Source: Chryseobacterium indologenes
GTDB lineage: Bacteria; Bacteroidota; Bacteroidia; Flavobacteriales; Weeksellaceae
Reading direction: 5' to 3'
DNA: 64,000 bases
NCBI RefSeq assembly: GCF_018362995.1
Contig: NZ_CP074372.1
Coordinates: 1,674,001-1,738,000 of the forward strand
Each line of letters begins with the position of its first letter. Within the stretch, counting starts at the first letter, position 1. Below, one piece after another: positions 7,192 to 17,964 of this stretch. The translations under genes and the position numbers were made by a program. Below the pieces are notes generated by a model that ran no database searches, had not been told where the DNA came from, and worked only from the letters and a program-made list of their open reading frames with translations.

Positions 7192-9822
7192 TTACCAGAT
7201 AAACTTACAGTTCTGTTCCTGTTCTGCAATCACTCTTCGTGAATTTGTCACATACAATCTAAGGAAACAGCCCGGGCTGATATTATAGATTCTTTTGCCA
7301 TATACATCAACGCCCATCGTACCCCCACCATTGTCAAAGTTATAAATAACGATCTGCTGTTTCGGGTAGATTTCTTTGAAATTCACCACCATTTTAGCCT
7401 GTTCTCCAATAATATGGATAAGCCTGTTTCTATCATCTATGCTAAGATTGCTGGAAGAGAATTCATATTCATGCGGATCTAATCTAACGGCATAATCCTT
7501 AGGATCAGACTGATCATTAACAATTTCATCTTTGAGACTCGCTGTTCTGCCATTAGGAATAAACATTGTATCCGGGTTTTCATCTTCAGATTTAAAGTTT
7601 TCACTGGCTTTTACAGACCCTTCAACCGTTAACTTATCACCTCCATTTGCCTCTCTTCCCATTCCGAAGTGACTCAACTCCGTGTGAAAATTTAAACCTC
7701 CAAACCCATTATACTCAGAACCATAAGAGTAATATTCTTTTCGTTTCGTTGCTAACAATCTTTTCTGATGAATATCTACAATACCTGACTCGGCACTATT
7801 GAGATAATTATCTGAAATAGCTAAACCTGATCCGGTATTTACTGTAAAGTCCGAGTTGAGCTGTAACCCATACTGAGCCATATAATTCCATTGCTGAATA
7901 TTCCCTGTGCTAAAATCCTGAGTAGTCCAGATTTGTGCCCAATCAGACCAGCTGCCTCCACTCATAGTCCTTTGGTAGGTTATATTACTTGTATTACTCG
8001 ACCCAAATGAAGTTGCAGTCTGCTTTATCCAGGTACCATCGTGGGTTTCAATGACCACATACCACCAGCCGTTATTATTTAAAGGTGCATTGGTTAATCC
8101 CACTCCCCTGTAAAAGCCTGTTTTAAGGTAATTATTCAGATTTGTACCTGAAATGATAACGGATGTACCATTCGGGGTACTTAAAAAGTTTGTTTGTACA
8201 TAAGACTGTGTTGCCAAGGCTACATATGATCCTGAGCTATGATACATATATGGAAATGCATTTCCATCTGAAGTAGGTATATTTCCGGACGAAAATCCTA
8301 CAGCCAAAGCATTTTCCTGACCATTAGCTTTTGTATTTAGCTGCTTTATGTTGACCGCATGAGTCTCTAAAGTTCCTGCGGGAATAACTGGACTATGGGT
8401 GAATGTCTTGGTATCACTTATTGTTTCAACTCCACTTTTTCCAACGAATGTATTTAAAGACTCATTTTTTGTGTAGTAATTAGATAATACAGCATTCGAA
8501 AGATATCCTGCATTAGCATGGTTTCCCCAATTGAATGCAGTATTCCAGTTGTTTATATTGGCTGCAGAAAAATCATTTGAATCCCAATCTTTTGTCCAGG
8601 GATACCACGTTCCACTGAAATAATACCTCCTATAGACATCATTGTTATTGGCATAAGTAGTATATTCCTGAACTATATGGGTTGAAGTGTAGTAAACTCT
8701 TAATTGACCTGCTAAGCCTGCGGGATAATTATTGGCAGAAGTTGCATTTGCATTTCCTGTCTGCACCCACCATCCTGTAGAAGTAATACTATTTAAATCT
8801 ACTGTAGGACCTAAAACACCTCTGTAAAGAAGACCTGTATTATAAGCTGACATCCAATCAGAAGAAGTTCCATCATTTAGGGTTGTAATTTTACCGGTAT
8901 TACTAATTTTCACGACTTCTGTTAATGTCGGAACACTACCATTTGTACCACTGGCACTCGCATAATTAAATGAAAAAGTTTTATGGTTATTCACTGAAAG
9001 TCCCAATGAGTTTAATGATCCTCTTGGCTGGATAAAATCAGTACCATCAAATTGTAAATTATGGGCTAACCACATTCCATAGCCATGAGTGGAGTTTGGC
9101 AGATTAGTATGGAAAACAGAAGATCCTGCCGCCAATTGATTTCCAAATAACAGATTATAACCATCTGTAAACTGAGTATTATTAGCATTGATAGTTACCT
9201 GCCCTGTACTTGTTAAGTCTCCCTGAGGTCTCAAATAAATGGTTCCGGAAGTGCCCTCTCCTGAAATTAATGTAATGGTAGAATTTGTTCTAATTCTGTT
9301 TACTCCCTGCCTTTGAACCTGAAGTTCACCCGCAGTACTATTAATTGCTCCTGCAACACCTATATTACCGGATGTATAGCTATTCCCGGAAACATGCAGC
9401 CTATATCCATCGATTGGTAATGAGGCTCCTCCTAATCCGATTCCTACTCTCTGATCTGATGTCCACAGGAGCGCCTTGGTAGTATTGTAAGCCGTTGTAC
9501 CTAAATAACCATATGTCACTTTTACAGTACCTTCCGCATCTACATTGCCAAACCACCCAACAGTATCCACTACGCCATTAGAACCTGCCAACTGCAAAAT
9601 ATCTCTGGCAAATCCGGTTCCTGTTGTTATCGTAGATAAATCTTTTCTTATCGTACTGCTTACGGCCTGATTTAATGTGAGGGTACCACTCATTGTGTCC
9701 CCTGATTTATTAACATAAGAGTTGTTATCCAGAGAACCATCTGCCTTTAAAAACTGGGCAGCTGTGCCACCCGTTACTTTATAGCCTTTAGAAGTGTTAT
9801 AATATGCGTATTTTACATCCAT
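7192..9822 (-). CDS. Large phage-type tail fibre protein, cassette B distal gene
   Basis: An 876-residue, Gly/Asn/Ser/Thr-rich beta-repeat protein with phage tail-fibre features: SGDTMSGTLTL (about residues 40-50) and many WxxW-type strand repeats. Near the C-terminus it has GSVKASENFKSEDE followed by a short terminal domain. The fibre GSVKATENFKSKDE region is shared with the 1578-residue fibre at 13228-17964, so the two have related distal ends. Its first residues (MDVKYAYYNTSKGYK) match the start of the gene before it, 1 base away. It is likely to bind target cells at the tip of the injection particle. The receptor is unknown. Confidence 0.75.
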   Translation of the reverse strand: MDVKYAYYNTSKGYKVTGGTAAQFLKADGSLDNNSYVNKSGDTMSGTLTLNQAVSSTIRKDLSTITTGTGFARDILQLAGSNGVVDTVGWFGNVDAEGTVKVTYGYLGTTAYNTTKALLWTSDQRVGIGLGGASLPIDGYRLHVSGNSYTSGNIGVAGAINSTAGELQVQRQGVNRIRTNSTITLISGEGTSGTIYLRPQGDLTSTGQVTINANNTQFTDGYNLLFGNQLAAGSSVFHTNLPNSTHGYGMWLAHNLQFDGTDFIQPRGSLNSLGLSVNNHKTFSFNYASASGTNGSVPTLTEVVKISNTGKITTLNDGTSSDWMSAYNTGLLYRGVLGPTVDLNSITSTGWWVQTGNANATSANNYPAGLAGQLRVYYTSTHIVQEYTTYANNNDVYRRYYFSGTWYPWTKDWDSNDFSAANINNWNTAFNWGNHANAGYLSNAVLSNYYTKNESLNTFVGKSGVETISDTKTFTHSPVIPAGTLETHAVNIKQLNTKANGQENALAVGFSSGNIPTSDGNAFPYMYHSSGSYVALATQSYVQTNFLSTPNGTSVIISGTNLNNYLKTGFYRGVGLTNAPLNNNGWWYVVIETHDGTWIKQTATSFGSSNTSNITYQRTMSGGSWSDWAQIWTTQDFSTGNIQQWNYMAQYGLQLNSDFTVNTGSGLAISDNYLNSAESGIVDIHQKRLLATKRKEYYSYGSEYNGFGGLNFHTELSHFGMGREANGGDKLTVEGSVKASENFKSEDENPDTMFIPNGRTASLKDEIVNDQSDPKDYAVRLDPHEYEFSSSNLSIDDRNRLIHIIGEQAKMVVNFKEIYPKQQIVIYNFDNGGGTMGVDVYGKRIYNISPGCFLRLYVTNSRRVIAEQEQNCKFIW

Positions 9823-9823
9823 G

Positions 9824-11242
9824 TTAAATATCTTTACGCGTTACTGTTATGGATACAGCATTAGGTAAAGCAGAATCAAATTCAACATCTATTTTATTCG
9901 GATCGGTTAATTTTATTCTGCCGTCTATTTTGTAAAAGGTTACCGTATCATACATGGCAACATCTACATTTCTGGTTCCTAAATTGTGTACCACACCTGA
10001 TGATCCGGAAATAGAGGTCGTATATGATTTTACATTATTATTTCCAGCAATAACCCTACCTTTAGCATCAACGGTCACCTCATCGTAAGTTCCGGCAGTT
10101 ACTCCTGTTGCAGCTAATGTCAACCCTGAGGTAACATTGGCAGAACCATCAAAAGTTGCGGTCCATGTAGCATCACCTGAAGCAGAAATTGTCCTTGGGG
10201 TTGTCAATTTTGCAGCTGATCCGGTTGTATTGACTGCTGCAGTGCCTGTTAATAATGTCGCAGGAACAGCAGTAACAGGTACTGCTACATTTCCGGAACC
10301 GTCAATAGTTTGTGCTGTTGCAGTAACTCCGGAAAGCGTAATCGTTCTTGGAGTGGTCCACTTTGTAGCGGAAAGAACATTTTTCGCTGCATCTGCCGTG
10401 TTATCAGCATTCCCTAAGCCTACATGAGATTTGTTTAAAACTACAACCCCCGTTAATCCGTTTACAGAATCTACGGCACCTGAGGTGATATAAACGAACG
10501 TAGTTCCAGTCCATCGGTAGGTTTTATTGGTATCAAGGGATACATAAATTTTACCTGTCTCACCAGTGATAAGGGTAGTATAACCAGCTTCTTTATAAAA
10601 TTTCCCGTCAGCAGTTTTATAATATCCCTCCAAAACATCATCTACGTAAGATGGCAATTGAGATGCAGGCACCAGTCCTGATGCATCCAGTGCAGCAACC
10701 CCATTCGCGGCTCCTTTTTGTGATACCGGAATATAATTGGCTAAATCTGATGAAGTGGGCATAGAACCCAGATTTACCGTTAATCCATTGGTTGTCTGGG
10801 TAATTCCCGTAACCACATTTCCTGTACCCGAAGTAGTAACCGGTAAGGAAAATGAAGTTCCTGACAATGTCAAACCATTACCTGCGCTGTAGGTAGTGTC
10901 TGTAGAAACTAATGTGATTGTATTTCCGGTCTGGTTAACAGTCATATTAGCACCTGCTGCAAGAGTAACATCTCCGGAAACCAATGTACCGGATGTACCT
11001 CCTTTCAAACGCGTAATGGTATCTGGCGTTGTAAATGATCTGTTGGCTGACAAATCATAGGCTGTACCGTTAATTGTTAAAGTTCTTGTTTTTGGTACAT
11101 AATCTAACGGATTTAAGTTTCCGTCATGCCAAAAAGAATTGATTGCCCTTGTACCGCCGCCTGCGGTTACAATATCATTGTCTGTTTTCCCCTCTATTTT
11201 GTATCCTACAGAGCTTCGATAATAAGCGTATTTAATGTCCAT
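9824..11242 (-). CDS. Tail fibre/shaft protein, cassette B middle gene
   Basis: A 472-residue low-complexity beta protein, rich in Thr, Gly, Val and Asn, with phage fibre signatures (GLGNADNTADAAKNV and repeated TGT/SGT turns). It begins MDIKYAYYRSSVGYK, paralogous to the start of the downstream fibre. It sits 2 bases after the short adapter gene and 1 base before the long fibre, so the three are co-transcribed and probably assemble together. There is no signal peptide, consistent with assembly in the cytoplasm and release by lysis. Confidence 0.7.
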   Translation of the reverse strand: MDIKYAYYRSSVGYKIEGKTDNDIVTAGGGTRAINSFWHDGNLNPLDYVPKTRTLTINGTAYDLSANRSFTTPDTITRLKGGTSGTLVSGDVTLAAGANMTVNQTGNTITLVSTDTTYSAGNGLTLSGTSFSLPVTTSGTGNVVTGITQTTNGLTVNLGSMPTSSDLANYIPVSQKGAANGVAALDASGLVPASQLPSYVDDVLEGYYKTADGKFYKEAGYTTLITGETGKIYVSLDTNKTYRWTGTTFVYITSGAVDSVNGLTGVVVLNKSHVGLGNADNTADAAKNVLSATKWTTPRTITLSGVTATAQTIDGSGNVAVPVTAVPATLLTGTAAVNTTGSAAKLTTPRTISASGDATWTATFDGSANVTSGLTLAATGVTAGTYDEVTVDAKGRVIAGNNNVKSYTTSISGSSGVVHNLGTRNVDVAMYDTVTFYKIDGRIKLTDPNKIDVEFDSALPNAVSITVTRKDI

Positions 11243-11244
11243 AA

Positions 11245-12096
11245 TTATATTTTTTTAATTGTTAACTGAATTATATTGGGTGGTAATGAGTCAAACAGCA
11301 CTTCTATAGTATTGGTGTCTATTCTTCTTACCTTAATGGGTATTGTAAACATTGTCACTGTGTCGTAAGCATCAATCACAAAGCTTAAAGTATCAAGATC
11401 ATGTTTTATCCTGGAGTCTCCCCTAACTCTTTCTTCATGTTTAATTTTTTCGGCGCTGGCTGCGTCTTCGATATTTTTAATTTTATTATAAACCAAATCA
11501 TTAAACTGATTTTGATAAGTAATGCTCCCCCAGTTTGAATAAATCCCGGCAAGGTTGATTTTATCATCTGAAATATTTCTGATAACAGCTTCTTTAAGCA
11601 GTTCTATCTGCTGCCTGTTTTCTTTGATATAGTCTACGATTTCCTGAAGTTCATCAACATTGGCATCATCAGAGGATAATATTTCATTAATTCTCCTGAT
11701 ATGTTCAAGCATTTCATCATCTTTTGCCTGAAATACATTGACTATTTCTCTGATCTGCTCTTTTGTAAAGACATTTCCAGTCTCTTCACTACCATCTATA
11801 GTAGCAGCTAATTTGATTTTTAATTTTTCTTTCCATTCCTCTACATTGGCATCCGTAAGATTGGATGCATTACGCTTTGCCAGCACTGAAATATGTGCGT
11901 TTTGATCTTCCAGATGATCGGTAAAAGTTGAGACGGACAGTGTTTTTTGAAAAGCTTCATTTAAACCTGCCACCTCATCCATTTTGATTTTTTCATCTAA
12001 ATGACGGAATGAAGAAAAGGTCTGCTTAAACTGATATTCTGTAGGGATATCACCTTTTTCAAACCAACTGAAAATTATATTTAATGGTGTACTCAT
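11245..12096 (-). CDS. Short fibre adapter with N-terminal FExGxxPTExQF motif, cassette B
   Basis: A 283-residue protein starting MSTPLNIIFSWFEKGDIPTE. The segment WFEKGDIPTEYQF is shared with the cassette A adapter and, in variant form, with three other proteins of this locus. The middle is helical and probably coiled-coil (DDANVDELQEIVDYIKENRQ), and the C-terminus is a small beta domain. Start region and 5' leader closely match those of the cassette A adapter, so the two cassettes arose by duplication. I infer that the N-terminus docks the fibre to the particle; no family name is known to me. Confidence 0.6.
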   Translation of the reverse strand: MSTPLNIIFSWFEKGDIPTEYQFKQTFSSFRHLDEKIKMDEVAGLNEAFQKTLSVSTFTDHLEDQNAHISVLAKRNASNLTDANVEEWKEKLKIKLAATIDGSEETGNVFTKEQIREIVNVFQAKDDEMLEHIRRINEILSSDDANVDELQEIVDYIKENRQQIELLKEAVIRNISDDKINLAGIYSNWGSITYQNQFNDLVYNKIKNIEDAASAEKIKHEERVRGDSRIKHDLDTLSFVIDAYDTVTMFTIPIKVRRIDTNTIEVLFDSLPPNIIQLTIKKI

Positions 12097-12323
12097 TTTA
12101 ATTATTGAAAATTAGTTTTGAAAATTGACAATTGCGAAACCTAACCTATTTTATAGGCTGATCGCCTTGAATGGAATTCTATATTTTTTGAGTGATTTTG
12201 ATTCACCCTTATTTTATTACCTTGTCAATTAGTGGATTACTTAACTACATTTTTTTACAATACTTCCCGCCTGCTCCCTAGTATGCTATCTTTTGAACTC
12301 ACTGACTTTTCACATGATTCAGA

Positions 12324-12396
12324 GTTCAAATTTCATTTTTCTTATACTCTTATAAAAGTTTTTTGACCTTTCCATTCTGTAGTTGCAGTAAACTTT
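12324..12396 (-). repeat. Leader element, copy a
   Basis: One of eight related 70-base elements. The plus strand shows a GTTCAAA start, an AAAGTTTTTTG centre and the end CTGTAGTTGCAGTA. It lies about 230 bases upstream of the cassette B adapter gene. Confidence 0.7.
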
Positions 12397-12436
12397 ATTT
12401 TTGGAAAACAGGAATGATACTGTTTGTAATTACAGT

Positions 12437-12510
12437 GTTCAAAATTCTTGTTTTTAGAGCTCTTGTGAAAGTTTTTTGACCTCTCCGTTCTGTAGTTGCA
12501 GTAAACTTAC
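12437..12510 (-). repeat. Leader element, copy b
   Basis: In tandem with copy a, 113 bases away, with GAAAGTTTTTTGACCTCTC and CTGTAGTTGCAGTA. The rest of the gap 12097-12620 holds no gene; a fragment resembling the dispersed repeat lies near 12526. Confidence 0.7.
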
Positions 12511-12620
12511 CGTTCAACAGATTCAAACGAACCCAATCATTTATCAGAGCTGATTTTCATAAAAACACGATCTTTTAAAAGAAAATGCCAAATATTCCGT
12601 TTAATTCTTAAATTTGGCTA

Positions 12621-13067
12621 ATGCAAAAGTATCTTTATCTCATCATCATATCATTTTCTCTCACCAGCTGCTATACTTATCAGGTAAAAAAACAGCCGGA
12701 TACAACAACCGATAATAAGCAAAGGCAGAAAAAAACAGCCGACTTAGCTAATAATACCTCGACGCAGCTACAAAATGTAGCCGCTCAACCTCCTGCTCCG
12801 GTTAATATTCAGGAGAAGCTTGCTCCTAACAAAAATGTTAAGATTGACGTTGATGGGAAGAGCTATAAAATAATAGTTGACAGATGGGAAAGCGACAGTC
12901 TGGTTGCCCATGCTGTTTATAATCCTAAAAAAGTTCTGAAATTTCATAAGAACCAGATCAACAGCGAAAAAATTGCAGAAAAACGCTTTTCACAACCCAT
13001 AGCTGATATCATTACGGTTACTGTTTATGCCGGAATAGGTGTTTTAATTTGGGCACTTGTTCACTAA
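12621..13067 (+). CDS. Small lipoprotein with C-terminal membrane anchor
   Basis: A 148-residue protein with a lipobox (SLTSC, Cys17), a polar Thr/Gln/Lys-rich linker, a small beta region (VDGKSYKIIVDRWESD) and a C-terminal hydrophobic helix (VTVYAGIGVLIWALVH, about residues 131-147). Lipid at one end and a membrane helix at the other would tether two membranes, as in u-spanins, but similar small lipoproteins are widespread in Bacteroidota without known function. It is the only plus-strand gene between the two fibre cassettes and may be a chromosomal passenger. Confidence 0.65.
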   Translation: MQKYLYLIIISFSLTSCYTYQVKKQPDTTTDNKQRQKKTADLANNTSTQLQNVAAQPPAPVNIQEKLAPNKNVKIDVDGKSYKIIVDRWESDSLVAHAVYNPKKVLKFHKNQINSEKIAEKRFSQPIADIITVTVYAGIGVLIWALVH

Positions 13068-13171
13068 TTTAGAACCAATTTTATTTGATAAATAACGGTA
13101 ATTGCCCTTTAATCTGCTTCAAAGGAACTTCATCACCTATAAAAGTATTAATCCCGGCATGACGAATGAGC

Positions 13172-13204
13172 AAATGACGCCACTTTAGATAGGTGACGTC
13201 ATTT
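13172..13204. terminator. Bidirectional terminator
   Basis: A 12-base stem (13172-13183 with 13193-13204, one mismatch on this strand that pairs as G-U on the other) between two converging genes. Confidence 0.7.
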
Positions 13205-13227
13205 AATATTAGTTATGACTAATCATT

Positions 13228-16200
13228 TTAATACATCTTATTTTCCGCATATTTATAAACGGTCTTTTCATCCCAGGCAAATAACTGAATAGAGCTATAA
13301 GGTGGTATTTTATATGAATATCCTGCACTTTTTATGTCAAATCCTTGCCAATTATCACTAGCATTTAACACCAATATTCTTTGACCCCGGAAACATTTTC
13401 CTAATACAAAATGCTCACCATATAAACACCTGATTGCCAACATCCTATTATCAGAATCATAATACTGAACTCCCGGCTGCTGCTCAATCATACCATGAGA
13501 TAATCTCATTCTGGAGTCTTCATTGATAATCTCATCATCAAGATAGGAAAGACTTCCGTCCGGGATAAATAAAGTGTTAGGTTTTTCATCCTTTGATTTA
13601 AAATTTTCAGTAGCCTTTACAGAGCCTGAAACAGTCACTTTATCGGCACCATTAGCATCTGTACCTATACCAATATTATAGTTCTTTCTATTGAAATTAA
13701 TACCTTCCCAGCCATTATATTTACTTGAATATTTATAATACTCACCTTCCAATACAGCTAAATAGAAGCCATCCTGTTCATTATATATACCAGATTCTCC
13801 GCCATTATATTCATCAGCAACCATTAATCCATTACCTGTATGAATAGTAAATTGCTGGTTTACAATAATGCCATTGTTAGACATATAATTCCAGCTGTTA
13901 ATATTACTTTGTGAGAAATTCAAATCACTCCAGACTGTTCTCCAGGGCTGCCATCCTATATCTCCGGAACCTGAATAACTTCCTCTGAATTTTAAACCAC
14001 CTCCTGTTCTGTCAATGGTTAACTGCTGTCTGCCATCAGCTGAGTTCAGATTTAAAGTAGTGGTATAATTAAACCCGGAAGACGGAGCTTCCTGCCTGTA
14101 AATTCCAGATTCAGAAACTAAGTTTAAATCAGCAACATACTTTAATTCTTTAAACTTATCATTCCAGTTACTTATCATCGTAGTGGTAAGATTACCGGCA
14201 TCCCAAATTGTATTTCCCTGAAATGTTGGTCTTGATCTTACATGATTAACGGCACCATAATTATCAATAGTCATTGCTATCTGAGGTCCTGCTGCAAACG
14301 AATTCGTTGTTGCAAAAGCCATAGATGTACCATTGTTGTCATTACTTCTTACATATATACCAGCTTGTGTTCCGCTATTTGAGGAAAACCCGATGGATGC
14401 GGTGTATTGATTATCAGTATTTGAACCACTTTCAGTTTCTACTAAAAAAGAGTATTCAGCTGATGCACTGGTATTACCCCAGCCTGTACCTGTATTTTTT
14501 GCTCTACCTTTAATAACCTTCAGTCCGGTAATATCCTGCTGGCCATCGACATTAACAAACTTGCTGTTGACCCAATTGTGTGTTGCTAAAAATACATAAC
14601 CATCTGTTCTATGGTATATGTAAGGTGCACCTGCAGATAAACCATTGGAGAATCCTAATGTTTGAGCATTTTCTGCAGAATTAACTTTAGCATCAGGATT
14701 AAAATTATTATTGGTCCAAAGCGTTTCACCATCTGACAACAAAGGAATGTTCCCTTTTTTCGTCATGGTTGTTGTATTAATCGCCTGCCAATACTCCAGA
14801 TGATTGCTGAATAAAGGAAAATCTATTCTATGATACCATGTATTACTTCCTGCAATATGTAAAGAGTTACCATAAGTAGACGGGAATCCTGTACCTGAAG
14901 CCCAATCTGTAACGCTTAAAGGATAATCTGTTTTTACAGCAGTTGCATCCTGATGATTACCTCTTTTCGCTAAATAGTCTCCGGGATTAAAATTGTTAGT
15001 AGTCCAGGGAATACCCCCTTGAATTTTAACAACACCACTATCTGAACTTAATAATAAATCACCACCATTTACAGCTCTCATTGCAAAACTATCTCCTGTC
15101 CCGCCCCATACGGCAGAATTTCCATCAGCTCCGATATACGCTATATCTTTAGCCCCATCATATTTTTGCCAGGTCAGGTAATTCCCTGTCTGTGCTGTAC
15201 TTTTCCACTTACCTAACATAGAAGATGTCTCTATATTAAAAGCACCTGTCATAGTACCACCATCTTTTCTGAGATAGTTTCCTAAGTCTGAAGATGATAC
15301 AAAATCTGAGGTTAATCTCTGGCCACCGCCTGCAGTTAAAAGGTAGTTATCATTATACCCGATTTTATTAAAACCTTTTGATAAAACCTGGCCAGCATCA
15401 GTGAATTCTATACCATTACTTACATCCCAATCTTCTGCATTATTTGTAACAGAGGGCGCCAATATTAAATTGTTATTGGTAGGTTTCTGAATGGACCAGG
15501 ATTTATATGAACTATTTTTTAGTTTGAAAGGTATTCTGTTATAATAAGATTTTGCTGCCGATATAATTTCATCCGTATTTCTTGTCTGATAATCACTTGG
15601 CTTGAAATTTACATTATCCCAGGCTCTTCTCCATAACGTCCAGTTACCACTGTGTCCGCTTCTGTAGACTAATTCTCCTGCATCTGCATTACCATCATTA
15701 TATTTTATCTGCAACTGTGCTGTAGTGTCCTGAGCCCCCATGTGCAGCATAGGACTATATAAATGCTGAACGCCTCCTGCGTTATTGTTTGCTCTGTAAA
15801 CTCCGGAACTGGAATACCCTCCAAGGCTGTTGAAGTTATCATTATATTGAACAGCTTTAGGAATGTAACTGCTGTCCGCAAAATTAGTTAACCAACTTCT
15901 TGTAGCGACTACATCAGAAGGTAAAGTAATGATATTGGAAGGATATAAGTCAAAGTTAGGTTCTATCGCATGAGACCATCCCAGATTCCAATCCAGATTA
16001 TAGTTTCCATATTTAACTTCTACTTTAGCTACTTCAAATGAAAAATACCCATTCCAGAATGTATCCGATTCTCCTAATAAAATACTCACATATCCATCAG
16101 TTCCAATTCCGATTCTTGCGGTAGTTGTAGGAAAATTATCTGTTACTTCCCATATCGCTTTTGAACCATTGGTGATCATATTCCCTGATACATATTTATA

Positions 16201-17964
16201 GAAAGCCACGTTCACTTTTCCTAAGTACTGACTTTCATATCCATAAATATTAATATCAATACTAAACATAGCCTGATCTGGTGAAGCTTGCGGCATTTTA
16301 ATCGCTAAAATACCTGTATGGCCTCCATTATCATAATAGCCCTGATAAACTTTATTAAATATTCTTACATTATTTTGGTGCTTACTTATTGATCCGCCTC
16401 CATTAAATTCTAAATCCTTTGCCCCAAGATTCACATCCTGTGCTGCGCCATTATAGGGAACATAATTATTTAAAGCTGATGCATTAACAAATGTTGACGG
16501 ATCTAAATTATGAGCATCCCAAACCACTCCATTTACTCCATTTTTATAGTGGATTATATCACTGTTATTAGATTCTATAATAGTATTAATAGTAGGATTT
16601 CCTACATATAATGTAGATGGACTACTATAATTTAAAACCTGGTTATTACCTGTAGTAAATGAAGTAGAATAAATACCTTGTTTAGAATAAATCTGACCTG
16701 ACCTCCCCAGAAAATGGGTAGGATGATCCGGATCTCCAAAATGAAAACCTATACCTTCATTCAAGCTATTGGCATTTCCCTGATAATAAGAAAGTCCATA
16801 AGTATCTGCGTTTGCAAATGACCAGATTCTATTTCTTTCATCTACTTTGTAGAACCTGTTTTGAAATCCTTCATCTGTCTGAACAAAACCTCTTGAATGT
16901 ATTCCATAAGGAGGAATAAACTGGGAATCAGCATAAGCAGAAGAAGCCAGTAAGCCACCTGATAAAATAACCTGAGAATTAGTACCGTTTAAACCTGCTA
17001 TAGGTCTATCTGAATCTAATACCCAATAGCCACCTGTATCTTTCTTCTCCCAGAAAGTATTACCAGAAACCAACTCTTCTTTTGTAAGTAAATGTTTAAG
17101 ATTGATCTGAACTCTTTTTATACCTCCCGGATCCGGACTATCTGAAACTGAAGTAACCCGGTTTCTTCCCTGATCTAAACCTCCATATCCAACAGTTACT
17201 TTTACATCAAACCCCTGCCAATAAGACAATTGAGTGAACCAAAAACAAAGTTTACCGTTTAAGTTTAATGCAGTAATCGCATTCCAGTAATATAATGTGG
17301 AATAGCCGCTGTGAGAAATAATAGTACCGTTATAGATATAGCCCTGGATCTTACAATCTAGAGGCTGATCAGTTCCGTACATATTACCTTTAATCTCTAA
17401 AAGAAACTGGTCTCCGTAGTCTACAGAATAATCTACATCAGTTTCAATGAATGTCCCCTGCGGGAAGTTTCTTCCGGAATGATACCAGGAGTCTTCTTTT
17501 CTTCGGGAATCATAGTCTCCGCCGGCACCTGTAAGGAATCTTTCATCATTTGACCCGTCTTTATAATACCCGGCGGATCTCACATAATCAAAAGCATTGC
17601 CATTGATATTCATAAAGTAATAACCGTTTGACCTATACTGCAGTGTGGCAGCATAAAGACCCGGCTGATGAAAAGAAATTGCGGGGTAAATTGTATCAGA
17701 TGTACCATTACCTCTTACTTCTAAAGCAACTGCATTATAAGCATTACCTGTAGCTCCTGAGAAGGATTTTCTTATCGGTATATCCTGATACGTATTCGTT
17801 GTTACTAAATTTAAATCAGAAACTATTTCCGCATGGGTTCTTGTGCTGATTTTTTTCGTTACAGAATTCCAAACCATTACAGAACCTGAATCGTTTGGAA
17901 CACTTTTCACAATTATTTCGCCTTCTACAGCGATGTGATTGTTAAAATATTCAGGAGCAATCAT
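13228..17964 (-). CDS. Giant tail fibre protein, cassette A distal gene
   Basis: A 1578-residue phage-type fibre, Gly/Asn/Ser/Tyr-rich and almost entirely predicted beta. It carries GGTMTGAFNI, many repeats of the type NWNDKF/NNFNPG/WTNNNF that mark fibre segments, and near the C-terminus GSVKATENFKSKDE shared with the 876-residue fibre. The terminal domain beyond it differs between the two fibres, suggesting different receptor specificity. Its ATG overlaps the preceding stop codon (TAATG), so translation is coupled. It would form the longest distal part of the receptor-binding fibre. Confidence 0.75.
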   Translation of the reverse strand: MIAPEYFNNHIAVEGEIIVKSVPNDSGSVMVWNSVTKKISTRTHAEIVSDLNLVTTNTYQDIPIRKSFSGATGNAYNAVALEVRGNGTSDTIYPAISFHQPGLYAATLQYRSNGYYFMNINGNAFDYVRSAGYYKDGSNDERFLTGAGGDYDSRRKEDSWYHSGRNFPQGTFIETDVDYSVDYGDQFLLEIKGNMYGTDQPLDCKIQGYIYNGTIISHSGYSTLYYWNAITALNLNGKLCFWFTQLSYWQGFDVKVTVGYGGLDQGRNRVTSVSDSPDPGGIKRVQINLKHLLTKEELVSGNTFWEKKDTGGYWVLDSDRPIAGLNGTNSQVILSGGLLASSAYADSQFIPPYGIHSRGFVQTDEGFQNRFYKVDERNRIWSFANADTYGLSYYQGNANSLNEGIGFHFGDPDHPTHFLGRSGQIYSKQGIYSTSFTTGNNQVLNYSSPSTLYVGNPTINTIIESNNSDIIHYKNGVNGVVWDAHNLDPSTFVNASALNNYVPYNGAAQDVNLGAKDLEFNGGGSISKHQNNVRIFNKVYQGYYDNGGHTGILAIKMPQASPDQAMFSIDINIYGYESQYLGKVNVAFYKYVSGNMITNGSKAIWEVTDNFPTTTARIGIGTDGYVSILLGESDTFWNGYFSFEVAKVEVKYGNYNLDWNLGWSHAIEPNFDLYPSNIITLPSDVVATRSWLTNFADSSYIPKAVQYNDNFNSLGGYSSSGVYRANNNAGGVQHLYSPMLHMGAQDTTAQLQIKYNDGNADAGELVYRSGHSGNWTLWRRAWDNVNFKPSDYQTRNTDEIISAAKSYYNRIPFKLKNSSYKSWSIQKPTNNNLILAPSVTNNAEDWDVSNGIEFTDAGQVLSKGFNKIGYNDNYLLTAGGGQRLTSDFVSSSDLGNYLRKDGGTMTGAFNIETSSMLGKWKSTAQTGNYLTWQKYDGAKDIAYIGADGNSAVWGGTGDSFAMRAVNGGDLLLSSDSGVVKIQGGIPWTTNNFNPGDYLAKRGNHQDATAVKTDYPLSVTDWASGTGFPSTYGNSLHIAGSNTWYHRIDFPLFSNHLEYWQAINTTTMTKKGNIPLLSDGETLWTNNNFNPDAKVNSAENAQTLGFSNGLSAGAPYIYHRTDGYVFLATHNWVNSKFVNVDGQQDITGLKVIKGRAKNTGTGWGNTSASAEYSFLVETESGSNTDNQYTASIGFSSNSGTQAGIYVRSNDNNGTSMAFATTNSFAAGPQIAMTIDNYGAVNHVRSRPTFQGNTIWDAGNLTTTMISNWNDKFKELKYVADLNLVSESGIYRQEAPSSGFNYTTTLNLNSADGRQQLTIDRTGGGLKFRGSYSGSGDIGWQPWRTVWSDLNFSQSNINSWNYMSNNGIIVNQQFTIHTGNGLMVADEYNGGESGIYNEQDGFYLAVLEGEYYKYSSKYNGWEGINFNRKNYNIGIGTDANGADKVTVSGSVKATENFKSKDEKPNTLFIPDGSLSYLDDEIINEDSRMRLSHGMIEQQPGVQYYDSDNRMLAIRCLYGEHFVLGKCFRGQRILVLNASDNWQGFDIKSAGYSYKIPPYSSIQLFAWDEKTVYKYAENKMY

